From the NCBI RefSeq assembly GCF_050589605.1, contig NZ_JBNGOO010000004.1: DNA of 64,000 nt, one strand, 5' to 3'. This DNA comes from Granulosicoccus sp947495035. Its GTDB lineage: Bacteria > Pseudomonadota > Gammaproteobacteria > Granulosicoccales > Granulosicoccaceae. The notes under the pieces are model-generated. The model saw only the letters and a program-made list of their open reading frames with translations. It made no database searches and was not told where the DNA came from. The position numbers and the translations under genes are program-made. Below are positions 16,395 to 24,759 of the stretch, one piece after another (within the stretch, counting starts at the first letter, position 1; each line of letters opens with the position of its first letter).

Positions 16395-16488
16395 GGGCGA
16401 TCGCCCTCACGATGTGAATTGGCGGAACTGGCGTCGCCTGAACGCCTGTTACTTGCCTCGTCCGGATGGAATGACAACGGACGAGGCA
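16395..16488. terminator. Hairpins after acdS
   Basis: AGGGCGATCGCCCT directly after the acdS stop is a perfect 14-bp palindrome (16395-16408). Further on, TGCCTCGTCCG (16454-16464) pairs with CGGACGAGGCA (16478-16488), an 11-bp stem with a 13-nt loop. Neither is followed by a clear T-run. One of them probably ends acdS transcription. Confidence 0.55.
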
Positions 16489-16496
16489 TGTGAGCG

Positions 16497-16690
16497 TCGA
16501 ACAGCAGGTTGGGCTGTGCGTTGGACTGCGCGACGACCTGAACGCTGAATTGCAAGGCGAATTGCACGGCAAACAGCACGGCAAACAGCACGCCAAACAG
16601 CACGCCAGACTGCGCACTGAACCGCAGATTGAGCTGCAAATCGACCTGGAAATTGAACCGAGCAACGAACTGAACATCGAACCAGCCAGA
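16497..16690. repeat. Degenerate 12-bp tandem repeats
   Basis: From about 16497 to 16685 the sequence keeps a 12-bp period, clearest in ACGGCAAACAGC-type units at 16566-16610 and more diverged on both sides (units such as GAACTGAACATC). On the plus strand one frame gives tetrapeptides ELQG-ELHG-KQHG-KQHA-KQHA; on the minus strand FSVQ-FALQ-FAVQ-FAVL-FGVL. Open frames exist on both strands but neither has a good start signal. I treat it as a decaying tandem array rather than a gene. Confidence 0.65.
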
Positions 16691-16746
16691 AGGAAGAACG
16701 ACGCTTTTCTCAATAGTCAATGGGCCATTTGCCCACTACCATACCA

Positions 16747-16866
16747 GTTCTCTCGCTTGCTACTCTCGAAATCGATCTGAAAGCGCTTGATATACCGCAC
16801 AATTTCGGTGCATTGGAGGCTGTCTCGGTAATGCTTGCCGAAGGCTTTTGTTCCTCAGGCCGCTAA
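16747..16866 (+). pseudogene. C-terminal remnant of a second class V aminotransferase
   Basis: The frame ending at TAA 16864-16866 reads LATLEIDLKALDIPHNFGAL then EAVSVMLAEGFCSSGR. It aligns with the C-terminus of the aminotransferase at 7464-8675 (LASIDAGLKALDIPHGSGAL then EAASSWIAQGLRPSER). No homologous sequence is visible upstream, where the 12-bp repeats lie. The rest of this paralogue has been lost. Confidence 0.75.
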
Positions 16867-17018
16867 TACCTGACAGTAGTCGCAGATCGGGACTGGTTCG
16901 ACGGCTTCAACTAGAAAATCGGTCACGACTCCTGTGAGCGTCTGCAATCGTCCTCACGATTGACTATTGCACACTGCATACAACATATTGAGACCACCCT
17001 CCAGGCTGGGAGTTTTGC

Positions 17019-18326
17019 ATGAAATATCACACCTACGAGATGGCCCGTTCAGCACTGATGCCCTTGCGCATTCAGGGTCGCTGGATGCGACGTATGGTGA
17101 ACTCCCCTTTCAACCCCTGGCCTGACAATTACGCACAACGCTGGATCTCTGCCTCGGCCACCATGTTCGAGAACATGACGCGGCGCTATGGCAAGCCGGA
17201 ATGGGACATCGACAGCACCCGGATTCACGGACTGGATGTGCCTATCACCGAAGAGATCGTGCTGCAGCGCACATGGTGTGATCTGCTGCACTTCGACAGG
17301 GACGAGACAGTCTGCGGCAAGCGCTACGACCCCAAGGTGCTGCTGATAGCGCCCATGTCGGGGCATTACGCCACCTTGCTGCGTGGCACCGTCAAGGCGA
17401 TGCTGCCCGAACACAATCTGTACATCACCGACTGGCGGGACGCCCGGGAAGTCCCGGTGGCAATGGGCTCGTTCAGTCTGGACGACTTCATCACCGAAAT
17501 CATCGAATGCGTGCGCTGGCTGGGGAACGATGTGCATGTGATCGCGGTCTGCCAGCCTTCGGTGCCGGCACTGGCAGCAACAGCGGTCATGGCGGCCATG
17601 CAGGATGAGTGCACCCCCGCCTCCCTGACCCTGATGGGAGGCCCGCTGGATACACGGCGCAACCCCACGGCGGTGAACGAACTGGCCGAGTCCAAGCCCA
17701 TTGAATGGTTCAGGAACAACGTCATCGAGCATGTGCCCTGGCCCAATGCCGGCTGCATGCGCCGGGTCTATCCCGGTTTCATCCAGTTGTCCGGCTTCAT
17801 GCAGATGAACCTGAACCGTCATATCGAGGCCCACAAGAACGTGTTCAACGACCTGATCAAGGGCGATTGTGACAGCGTCGAACAGCACAACCGCTTCTAC
17901 GATGAGTATCTGGCGGTCATGGACCTGCCGGCCGAGTTCTATCTCGACACAGTAGAGCGCGTCTTTCAACAGCACGCACTGCCCAAGGGTGAATTCACCT
18001 ACAAGGGTGAAGTCATCGACCTCGGTGCCATCAAGGACACTGCCCTGATGACGGTCGAGGGTGAGCGCGACGACATCTGTGGACTGGGTCAGACGGAAGC
18101 CGCTCAGGACATGTGTCCGAACATCCCCGACGAGAGTCGCTGGCATTACGTGCAGCCGGGCGTCGGTCATTACGGGGTATTCAACGGCACGCGCTGGCGA
18201 ACGGAGATTCAGCCGCGCATCCGGGAAATGATCCGCACGGTGCGCTTCCGACGTCAGGCGGGCAACGATACCGAATCCAATACCGATACCGGCGCGGATA
18301 CCAGCGAGACATCCAGGGCAGCCTGA
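17019..18326 (+). CDS. phaZ: Intracellular polyhydroxyalkanoate depolymerase
   Basis: This 435-residue protein follows intracellular PHB depolymerases from the start (MKYHTYEMARSALMPLRIQG) to the end. It hydrolyses stored polyhydroxybutyrate granules in the cytoplasm to release hydroxyacids. The catalytic nucleophile is Cys in VIAVCQPSVPALAATAV, as in the Cys-type PhaZ of Cupriavidus. The Asp (ERDDICGLGQT) and His (VQPGVGHYGVFNGTRW) of the triad are present. GGGAG precedes the start. There are no phaC or phasin genes nearby. Confidence 0.92.
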   Translation: MKYHTYEMARSALMPLRIQGRWMRRMVNSPFNPWPDNYAQRWISASATMFENMTRRYGKPEWDIDSTRIHGLDVPITEEIVLQRTWCDLLHFDRDETVCGKRYDPKVLLIAPMSGHYATLLRGTVKAMLPEHNLYITDWRDAREVPVAMGSFSLDDFITEIIECVRWLGNDVHVIAVCQPSVPALAATAVMAAMQDECTPASLTLMGGPLDTRRNPTAVNELAESKPIEWFRNNVIEHVPWPNAGCMRRVYPGFIQLSGFMQMNLNRHIEAHKNVFNDLIKGDCDSVEQHNRFYDEYLAVMDLPAEFYLDTVERVFQQHALPKGEFTYKGEVIDLGAIKDTALMTVEGERDDICGLGQTEAAQDMCPNIPDESRWHYVQPGVGHYGVFNGTRWRTEIQPRIREMIRTVRFRRQAGNDTESNTDTGADTSETSRAA

Positions 18327-18469
18327 AGCCCCCCCAGTCGCGGCTGGCAACCGCAGGTCGGCCGTGTTCGCCGGTCGCTTGTGAACGCCGTTCCTGACCC
18401 TGAGGGTACGCCTGACCCTGCCTTGTACGGTATGCTGCGCGACCTGCCAATACGCAATATCGTCATCTC

Positions 18470-20233
18470 GTGATCAGTCCCGAACAACGTGTGCGCGCCA
18501 CAATGAGCGCAGCCTTCACCCAAGTGGCCAGGAACAGCGGTTCCGATGCGTCCGTCCATCCGGTCGACCCGGTGTTGCAGGCCAGTCGCCATGCCGACTT
18601 TCAGGCCAATGCCGCCATGGCCATGGCCAAGGCGCTGAAGAAGAACCCGCGTGAGATCGCCGCGGCGGTTATCGAGGTGGTGGAAGCCGACGAGTTGATC
18701 GACAAGCTCGAGATCGCCGGTCCCGGTTTCATCAACATCACTCTGGCAGCCGGCGCATTGGGCGGCATGCTCGAAGAACAGCGTGCCGATACGCTGCTGG
18801 GCTTCGAACCACCGGAGCGCCAGACCATCGTCATCGATTACTCGGCTCCGAACGTTGCCAAGGAGATGCATGTCGGCCACCTGCGCTCCACCATCATCGG
18901 TGATGCCTGTGTGCGGCTGCTTGAATGGCAGGGACATGAGGTGCTGCGTCGCAATCATCTGGGTGACTGGGGCACCCCCTTTGGCATGCTCATCGAGCAT
19001 CTGCTGGACCTGGGGGAAACCGAGGCCACTCAGGAGCTGTCACAGGGCGACCTGAACGGTTTCTATCGTGCTGCCAGGCAGAAGTTCGAAGCCTCCGAGG
19101 AATTCCAGACCCGCGCCCGCAACCGCGTGGTCTCACTGCAATCGGGCGATGCGGAAACCCTGCGACTGTGGAAGCTGCTGATCGAGCAATCCCAGAAGTA
19201 CTTCATGCAGGTGTACGGACAGCTGGAAGTGCGTCTCGATGGCTCGGAATTCGTGGGTGAGAGTGCCTACAACGACGAACTGGCCCCGACCCTGGAAGAA
19301 CTGCGCAATCTGGGCCTGATTCAGACCAGCGACGGTGCCGAATGCCTGTTTCCTCCCGGCTTCAGGAATCGCGATGGCGAGCCCCTGCCCCTGATCGTGC
19401 GCAAGCGAGATGGCGGCTATGGCTACGCGGCAACCGATCTGGCCGCCCTGCGCCAGCGCACCCAGGCGCTGCACGCCGATCGCCTGCTGTATGTCGTGGG
19501 CTCACCCCAGTCACAGCATCTGGAGATGGTCTACGAGGCCGGACGCATGGCTGGCTGGCTGAAACCGCCCGCCACTGCCGAACACATCGCCTTCGGCTCC
19601 GTGCTGGGTGCCGACGGCAAGATGTTCAAGAGCCGCACCGGGGACACCATTCGCCTGTCGGACCTGGTGAACGAGGCCATTGAACGGGCGGCAGCCACCA
19701 TCGAGGAAAAGAACCCGGAACTCTCGACCGAGGAGCGAGCGGAAGTGGCACAGATGGTGGGCATCGGTGCGGTCAAATACGCCGATCTGTCCAGCGAACG
19801 CACCCGAGACTACGTCTTCGATTTCGATCGCATGCTGGCACTGGAAGGCAATACTGCCCCTTACATGCAGTATGCGCATGCACGGGTGCAATCGATCGTA
19901 CGCCGCGCCATGGCCAGCCACGGCATCGGTGAAGACGAAATCGATCAGGCACCGATGGTCATTGCGGACGAGGCCGAGAAGGCACTTGCCATGCAATTGC
20001 TGCGCTTTGCCAATGTGATCGAGGAAGTCAGCGGTTCGCTGTTGTTCCATCGCCTGGCCACCTATCTGTTCGACCTGGCCACGGCCTACTCCAGCTTCTA
20101 CAACTCCTGCCCCGTGGTGGATGCACCGGATGCGGAAACACGCCTGAGTCGTCTGGCGCTGTGTCGCCTGACGGCACGTACACTGGCAACCGGTTTGTCA
20201 CTGCTGGGCATACGGGCGCCAGAGAGGATGTAG
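18470..20233 (+). CDS. argS: Arginyl-tRNA synthetase
   Basis: This 587-residue class I synthetase charges tRNA-Arg. The N-terminal additional domain ends in LEIAGPGFINITLA. The HIGH signature is SAPNVAKEMHVGHLRST and the KMSKS-like loop is GKMFKSRTGDT. The C-terminal anticodon-binding DALR domain ends LSLLGIRAPERM. It starts with GTG at 18470; no ATG nearby fits the alignment with other ArgS proteins, which place the first helix there. A hairpin follows at 20235. Confidence 0.95.
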   Translation: MISPEQRVRATMSAAFTQVARNSGSDASVHPVDPVLQASRHADFQANAAMAMAKALKKNPREIAAAVIEVVEADELIDKLEIAGPGFINITLAAGALGGMLEEQRADTLLGFEPPERQTIVIDYSAPNVAKEMHVGHLRSTIIGDACVRLLEWQGHEVLRRNHLGDWGTPFGMLIEHLLDLGETEATQELSQGDLNGFYRAARQKFEASEEFQTRARNRVVSLQSGDAETLRLWKLLIEQSQKYFMQVYGQLEVRLDGSEFVGESAYNDELAPTLEELRNLGLIQTSDGAECLFPPGFRNRDGEPLPLIVRKRDGGYGYAATDLAALRQRTQALHADRLLYVVGSPQSQHLEMVYEAGRMAGWLKPPATAEHIAFGSVLGADGKMFKSRTGDTIRLSDLVNEAIERAAATIEEKNPELSTEERAEVAQMVGIGAVKYADLSSERTRDYVFDFDRMLALEGNTAPYMQYAHARVQSIVRRAMASHGIGEDEIDQAPMVIADEAEKALAMQLLRFANVIEEVSGSLLFHRLATYLFDLATAYSSFYNSCPVVDAPDAETRLSRLALCRLTARTLATGLSLLGIRAPERM

Positions 20234-20234
20234 C

Positions 20235-20268
20235 GATCGCGTGTGATCGCCGCCGGCATCACGCGATC
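20235..20268. terminator. Hairpin after argS
   Basis: GATCGCGTG (20235-20243) pairs with CACGCGATC (20260-20268), two bases after the argS stop. There is no T-run. A second, weaker hairpin, ATGCCCTG with CAGGGCAT, lies at about 20301-20325. They probably mark the end of the argS transcript. Confidence 0.5.
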
Positions 20269-20422
20269 CTGATGCGGCACTCAGGCCACTGCAAGCTGTC
20301 CATGCCCTGCTACTCACACAGGGCATAGGCAGTCTTCATGGTAGTCCGCAGCGAGTCAGCAAGCGGCAAATTCATACCGTTTTACAAGGCGTTTCGACGT
20401 CATCCAGTCTCTGCTGCTGCGA

Positions 20423-21046
20423 TCAGCGCGTACCATACACCACAACTGCACGACCTCTGACGTGAATCAAGCCACGGTCTTCCAGTTCCCTGAGTACGGA
20501 ACCGACCGTGCCGGGAGAGCAGTCGGAAACGCGTGCAAGTTCCTTTCTGGTGATGTCAAGCTGCCTACCGTCAGGATGATCAATGGCATCCGGCATCAGG
20601 GTGAGATCCAGCAAGGCGGATGTCACTCGCCTTGTCGCATCGAAAAATGCCAGATCATGCACCTTGTTGTAGTTTGTGTGGAGCCGTGCTGCCATCCGAA
20701 CGGATAGTTCATACCACAGCTTCGGACTGCTCTCGGCGAGGCGGCGAAAATAATCGCAATTCATTTCGGCCAACGTGCATTCGACACGAGTCTCTACCCG
20801 AATGAATGGTTGCGGCTTCTGGTCAAACAAGCCCGACTCTCCGAATATGTCGCCAGCGTATAGATAGGTCAGTACGTATTCTCTATCATCAAGATCATTG
20901 ACCACGACAGCAACAGAGCCGCTGTCAATGCAATACACGGACTGGGGAACGTCTCCGCCAGACAGAATGACCGAGTTGGCCGGGTATGTTTGTCGGTGGG
21001 TTCCATCAAAGAACCGGGTCATGCCGTCAGTATGCGGTGCCACCAT
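20423..21046 (-). CDS. CRP-like regulator with altered ligand and DNA-recognition residues
   Basis: This 207-residue protein aligns end to end with E. coli CRP, including the start (MVAPHTDGMTRFF), the cNMP-domain turn GDIFGESGLFDQ, LDITRKELARVSDCS and the exact ending VVVYGTR. Yet the residues that hold cAMP differ: the Arg82-Ser83 position reads Pro-Phe (KPQPFIRVE) and Thr127-Ser128 reads Asn-Tyr (HTNYNKVHDLAFF). In the recognition helix Arg180, Glu181 and Arg185 are replaced (DCSPGTVGSV). It may respond to another signal and bind another site. An upstream start at 21100 is possible. Confidence 0.85.
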   Translation of the reverse strand: MVAPHTDGMTRFFDGTHRQTYPANSVILSGGDVPQSVYCIDSGSVAVVVNDLDDREYVLTYLYAGDIFGESGLFDQKPQPFIRVETRVECTLAEMNCDYFRRLAESSPKLWYELSVRMAARLHTNYNKVHDLAFFDATRRVTSALLDLTLMPDAIDHPDGRQLDITRKELARVSDCSPGTVGSVLRELEDRGLIHVRGRAVVVYGTR

Positions 21047-21442
21047 TATCACGTGCTCCAGACTCGATGTATGCGCAGCAAACAGATGGTCCACAGGCAA
21101 GACCTTGCAGGCGTTTCCTTCAAACAGAAATCAGCAGAAACTGTCAGTCAAGCTACTATAAACGAGTGATCGCGGCAACGATTCGATAGTGAAAGAGCGC
21201 TCGTGCTGTCGGCAAGCTGCTCCGCCAGAAGTATCCCCTGTTTCGTGCCGTACGGCGTGGCTCTGGAAGATGTCGACGTCACTGCCAGAACACATGTTCT
21301 GGCGGACGCATCTCTGAGCCATGGTCCTGTAGCTGCCTGCTCGACAGCAGGCAAGGCTGGGTTGATCGGCGAGAGAACGGCCAACATTCGATCGGCCTTT
21401 ACCGTTCAGATCAACGGTCCTGACGATGGCCGCCGAACGCCA
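21047..21442. other. Intergenic region with one hairpin
   Basis: No gene is convincing here. GCCAGAAC (21284-21291) pairs with GTTCTGGC (21296-21303) around a 4-nt loop, and GCCTGCTCGACAGCAGGC lies at about 21333-21350. Either could be the terminator of something on the minus strand or an operator. Long frames on the plus strand are complements of the HhH gene. Confidence 0.4.
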
Positions 21443-21940
21443 TCAATTGCCACACAAGCCCCGAATCGTCGTCTGCATTTTCGGCCCGAAGCCTTTGATC
21501 CCTGCCAGCTGGCCGGACTTCAAGGCCGCGCACAGGCTTTGCAGGCTGTCGATGCCATGATCCTGGTACAGGGTACGCGCGGTCTTGGGACCCAGCCGGT
21601 CGATGGCGGTGAGTTCGAGCACGGACCGCGGCGGAGGTGTGCCGTACTGATCATCATTGAATTTCTCGGTGGTGCCTGTATTCACGATCTCGGTGAGATA
21701 ACCGGTAATGACACCACCCACGCCATTGATCCGGTGCAATTCGCCGGCCTCGGCCAGCTGATCGATGCAGACAGGCCAGCGGGATATCGCATGCGCCAGT
21801 TGTCCATAGCGCCTGGCATGCTCTTCCGGATAGCCGCCAATGATCAGGTACTCGCCCAGTTGCTTGACCACGGCAGCTACCTCATCATTGCGCGTCCAGC
21901 GTGTTCGGCCTTTCTCGTCAGTATATGAAGTCTTTTTCAT
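21443..21940 (-). CDS. Helix-hairpin-helix protein resembling the N-terminal domain of family X polymerases
   Basis: From MKKTSYTDEKGRTRW (21940) the product has 165 residues. It has an 8-kDa-type helical region (VVKQLGEYLIIGGYPEEHAR) and two helix-hairpin-helix motifs: LAEAGELHRINGVGGVITGY and LSAIDRLGPKTA-like 'LTAIDRLGPKTARTLYQ', plus IKGFGPKMQTTI at the end. That is the lyase and HhH part of DNA polymerase beta/X proteins without the nucleotidyltransferase palm. It probably binds DNA, perhaps at gaps or abasic sites. An upstream start at 21985 is in frame. Confidence 0.8.
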   Translation of the reverse strand: MKKTSYTDEKGRTRWTRNDEVAAVVKQLGEYLIIGGYPEEHARRYGQLAHAISRWPVCIDQLAEAGELHRINGVGGVITGYLTEIVNTGTTEKFNDDQYGTPPPRSVLELTAIDRLGPKTARTLYQDHGIDSLQSLCAALKSGQLAGIKGFGPKMQTTIRGLCGN

Positions 21941-22310
21941 GTCTCTGTTACGGGCTTGCCTGCGCAGAGTATAGGCACACGGCACGATTGGCGGACACTC
22001 TATCCTCGTCAGCTGTTCTGCGGCTCGCTAGCGACGTACTGTCGGTCGCTGTGCAGCCTTGGCATGTCCGCTCACCATGCCCCTGGTTCTACGCGAGTTG
22101 ATCCCTGGATAACGGGAATCATTGAAATTTCGATTGATTACTCCAACCCCGGTCATTGGTACACCTGACCAGAGGTCTGATTTGAAAATTTCTCCCGGTC
22201 GGGTGTAAGTCTTTCACGAGATATCGCCAACGATCAGGCAGGACTGAGAATCAGTACACAGTCAGCAACGCAACTATCTGCTTGCGACTACGTTTCTATC
22301 TTGAGATGTC
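21941..22310. other. Intergenic region before the glycan cluster
   Basis: I see no gene in this stretch. It should hold the promoter for the seven-gene run that begins at 22311, since no other gap of that size occurs within the run. No operator could be identified. Confidence 0.4.
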
Positions 22311-23813
22311 GTGTCGATGAAACCTGCCCACACCACGCAATATTCCCTCGGCATCTGCATGGCAAGTCTTGCTGTTCTAACGCTCATTCTCTGGCCGACA
22401 GGGTTGGTACTGATCAACGCTACGGCATTGGCACTCTGGATCGCACTGCAGTTCGACAGTCTCTCTGCCAGCCGCCACAAGATGAATGATGCTGCCAGGT
22501 TTACCCGTCGTCATGACATCGGTAGCGGAGATAGTCTTGACGATCGCTTCGTGTCCGTGCATCTACCCATCCACAACGAGCCGCCGGACATCGTCAAGAG
22601 CACGCTCAACGCTCTGGCGAGACTCAGGCATGACGCCATGGAAATCATCGTCATCGACAACAACACGGATGATCCGGGTTTGTGGCGTCCCATCGAAAGT
22701 CATTGTCGTGCGCTGGGACCCGAGTTTCGATTTGTTCACCGGGAGGACGTTGAAGGCGCAAAGGCAGGGGCGCTTGAAATAGCAAGAAGTCTGATGGATG
22801 ACCGAACGAGCCATATTGCCGTGGTGGATGCCGACTATCAGGTCACGCCTGACTTTCTGCAACTGGCCTTTACCGCACTTGACGAGTCTGGTGCTCAATT
22901 CGCGCAATTCCCGCAGTCATACCGCGAGGTCACTGAGCAGCAACAGTGTGTCGAGCTTGAGCTGGGCGACTACTTTCATCGGCACGCAGTAGCAGCTGAT
23001 CGTCGTGGACAGATGTTACTGACAGGCACCCTGTCCGTGATCGATGCGACAGCCCTGGAAACCGTTGGCGGTTGGCCGATGCAGACCATCACCGAGGACG
23101 CCGAACTGGCCATGTCTCTGCAGCGTGCCGGTTTCGCGGGAGTCTTCGTGCCCCAGGTGGCAGGACGCGGCTTGCTGCCGCCGAGTTTGCATGAACTGCA
23201 AAGCCAGCGGCATCGCTGGATCGTGGGAAATCTTCAGACACTGCTGCGTGCACTGATTCAGTCCGTGATGGATCATCGTCAACGGGTGTCTGCCGAACAT
23301 CTGGCCCAGCTGAGTGCGTGGTGCAGCTTCGTCACCATACCGCTGGTGACGCTCCTTGCTGGCGTGTTCCTGTCCCTCGCCGAACTGTCCGACCCCGCCG
23401 CCTGGCACCGTGTATCGCTGATGGCAGCAGGCACGATAATCGCGCAGTTTCTGGTCACCGTGTGGCTCTCACGATCCGTACCCGGATTGTGGTTCGTGCG
23501 ATGGACTCTGGCGTCGAGCAGTGGGATGGCAACGCTGAGCGGCCTGACAATGCGGCGGATGCGTTTCCGTTGCACCAGACGAAGCAGTACCGCAGTCGCT
23601 CGAATAGACACATGCCAGGTGCTGGTGCCGCTGCTGCTGCTCACGAGCGCGATCTGCGCTCTCAGCCTGTCGTGGTTCATGGCCACAATTGCTCTTCTTC
23701 TCTGCGCGTTGGGCAGTGCATCAACACACTCACTCGACCGCACACTCCGAATATCGTCCTCAGCTCAATGCATGAATCAACCTCAAGGGGTGACAAGCAG
23801 TCATGGAAAATAG
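22311..23813 (+). CDS. Membrane-bound family 2 glycosyltransferase (NodC/cellulose synthase-like)
   Basis: This 500-residue enzyme has two N-terminal membrane helices (residues 10-45), a cytoplasmic GT-A domain and further helices after about 340. Processive GT2 signatures are visible: SVHLPIHNEPPDIV, the DxD-like VVDADYQV, TITEDAELAM (TED) and QSQRHRWIVGN (QxxRW). Such enzymes polymerise and export beta-linked sugars such as chitin oligomers, hyaluronan or cellulose. It opens a run of seven packed genes and overlaps the next by 11 nt. The start may be GTG 22311 or ATG 22317. Confidence 0.88.
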   Translation: MSMKPAHTTQYSLGICMASLAVLTLILWPTGLVLINATALALWIALQFDSLSASRHKMNDAARFTRRHDIGSGDSLDDRFVSVHLPIHNEPPDIVKSTLNALARLRHDAMEIIVIDNNTDDPGLWRPIESHCRALGPEFRFVHREDVEGAKAGALEIARSLMDDRTSHIAVVDADYQVTPDFLQLAFTALDESGAQFAQFPQSYREVTEQQQCVELELGDYFHRHAVAADRRGQMLLTGTLSVIDATALETVGGWPMQTITEDAELAMSLQRAGFAGVFVPQVAGRGLLPPSLHELQSQRHRWIVGNLQTLLRALIQSVMDHRQRVSAEHLAQLSAWCSFVTIPLVTLLAGVFLSLAELSDPAAWHRVSLMAAGTIIAQFLVTVWLSRSVPGLWFVRWTLASSSGMATLSGLTMRRMRFRCTRRSSTAVARIDTCQVLVPLLLLTSAICALSLSWFMATIALLLCALGSASTHSLDRTLRISSSAQCMNQPQGVTSSHGK

Positions 23814-24759
23814 CGTCAATGTAGTCATACCCACGTTCAATCGTGAATCCATCATCGGTGATGCCATCGAAGCGGCTCTGGCTCAGGATCATGAGGATCT
23901 GGTGGTCACGGTAGTCGATGATGGTTCCAGTGACCAGACAACGGAAGCCGTTGCTGGCTACCTGCCTCACCCGCGATTCCGCTACATCTCGCTGATGCAC
24001 AATGTCGGCACGGCACAGGCAAAGAATGTCGCCATTGCCCTGAACGACTGCAGATTCATCACGTTTCATGATAGCGATGACTTCCCCCACAGCAACAAGA
24101 TATCCACTCAGGTGGCTGTCGCTGCCAACCCTGATATAGAAGCACACCCGATCCTCAACTGGCGATTGTCAGGCATCGAGCCCGGTTCCAGGCTTGATGT
24201 AGATCTGGTGGTCAGCGAACATACGCTCGTCCGAGCCGATGGCTCACGTCATCACATACGTCGTGCACTGAGTCTTGTTGATGACGTGTTCCCGAATCTG
24301 CAAATGGCGGCGGGGGTACCAGGCGACTGGATTCTGATCAACTGCGGCCTGTTCCGGTCATCGGTATTCAGAAAGGTCGGCGGCTTCAGGAATTGCATTG
24401 AAGAGGACCGCGAAATACGCAATCGTCTCATTTTCGACGGCGGCGTGCTCTGGCTGGTGCCACAGATTCTCCTGACAAAATACGAGTGTGAGGACTCCCT
24501 GACGGTTCAGGGTGAGACGAATTACGACAGCGAGCGCCGTTCGCGTGATCGGGCATCGATCTGGTCAGATGCCAGCGCCTTCCGCCAGGGCGAGTCGATA
24601 GACCCGGTTGTCATGGATCTCTCTGATGTGCGCTTCAAGTACCTGTCCGATGATCTCGGATTGTCGGACGTACCGATGACTCCCGCATCGCGGCGCAATA
24701 TGCAGCGGGAGATCGCCCGAGTGCGCACGGATTCGAGAGAATTTCAATGCTCCGCGTAA
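23803..24759 (+). CDS. Family 2 glycosyltransferase
   Basis: A 318-residue soluble GT-A enzyme. It opens VNVVIPTFNRESIIGDAIEA, with DDGSSDQTTEAVAGY for the nucleotide and HDSDDFPHSNK for the metal (DxD). It has no membrane helix and no QxxRW motif, so it should add a single sugar, perhaps capping or branching the polymer made by the first gene. Its start overlaps the previous gene by 11 nt and its end the next by 13 nt. Confidence 0.85.
   Translation: MENSVNVVIPTFNRESIIGDAIEAALAQDHEDLVVTVVDDGSSDQTTEAVAGYLPHPRFRYISLMHNVGTAQAKNVAIALNDCRFITFHDSDDFPHSNKISTQVAVAANPDIEAHPILNWRLSGIEPGSRLDVDLVVSEHTLVRADGSRHHIRRALSLVDDVFPNLQMAAGVPGDWILINCGLFRSSVFRKVGGFRNCIEEDREIRNRLIFDGGVLWLVPQILLTKYECEDSLTVQGETNYDSERRSRDRASIWSDASAFRQGESIDPVVMDLSDVRFKYLSDDLGLSDVPMTPASRRNMQREIARVRTDSREFQCSA

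Noticed and set aside
16241..16720. Minus-strand frame with FAVLFAVQFALQ repeats as a membrane protein
   Set aside because: The pattern is explained by the 12-bp tandem repeat, and both strands stay open equally well.
17049..18350. 433-residue minus-strand frame opposite phaZ
   Set aside because: It is the complement of a clear PHA depolymerase gene and has no known motif; a GC-rich shadow.
20301..20325. ATGCCCTG/CAGGGCAT hairpin as a strong terminator
   Set aside because: No T-run follows and a closer hairpin lies right after argS; listed only as a weaker possibility.
21203..21928. 241-residue plus-strand frame over the HhH gene
   Set aside because: Antisense shadow; the HhH protein on the minus strand has clear motifs.
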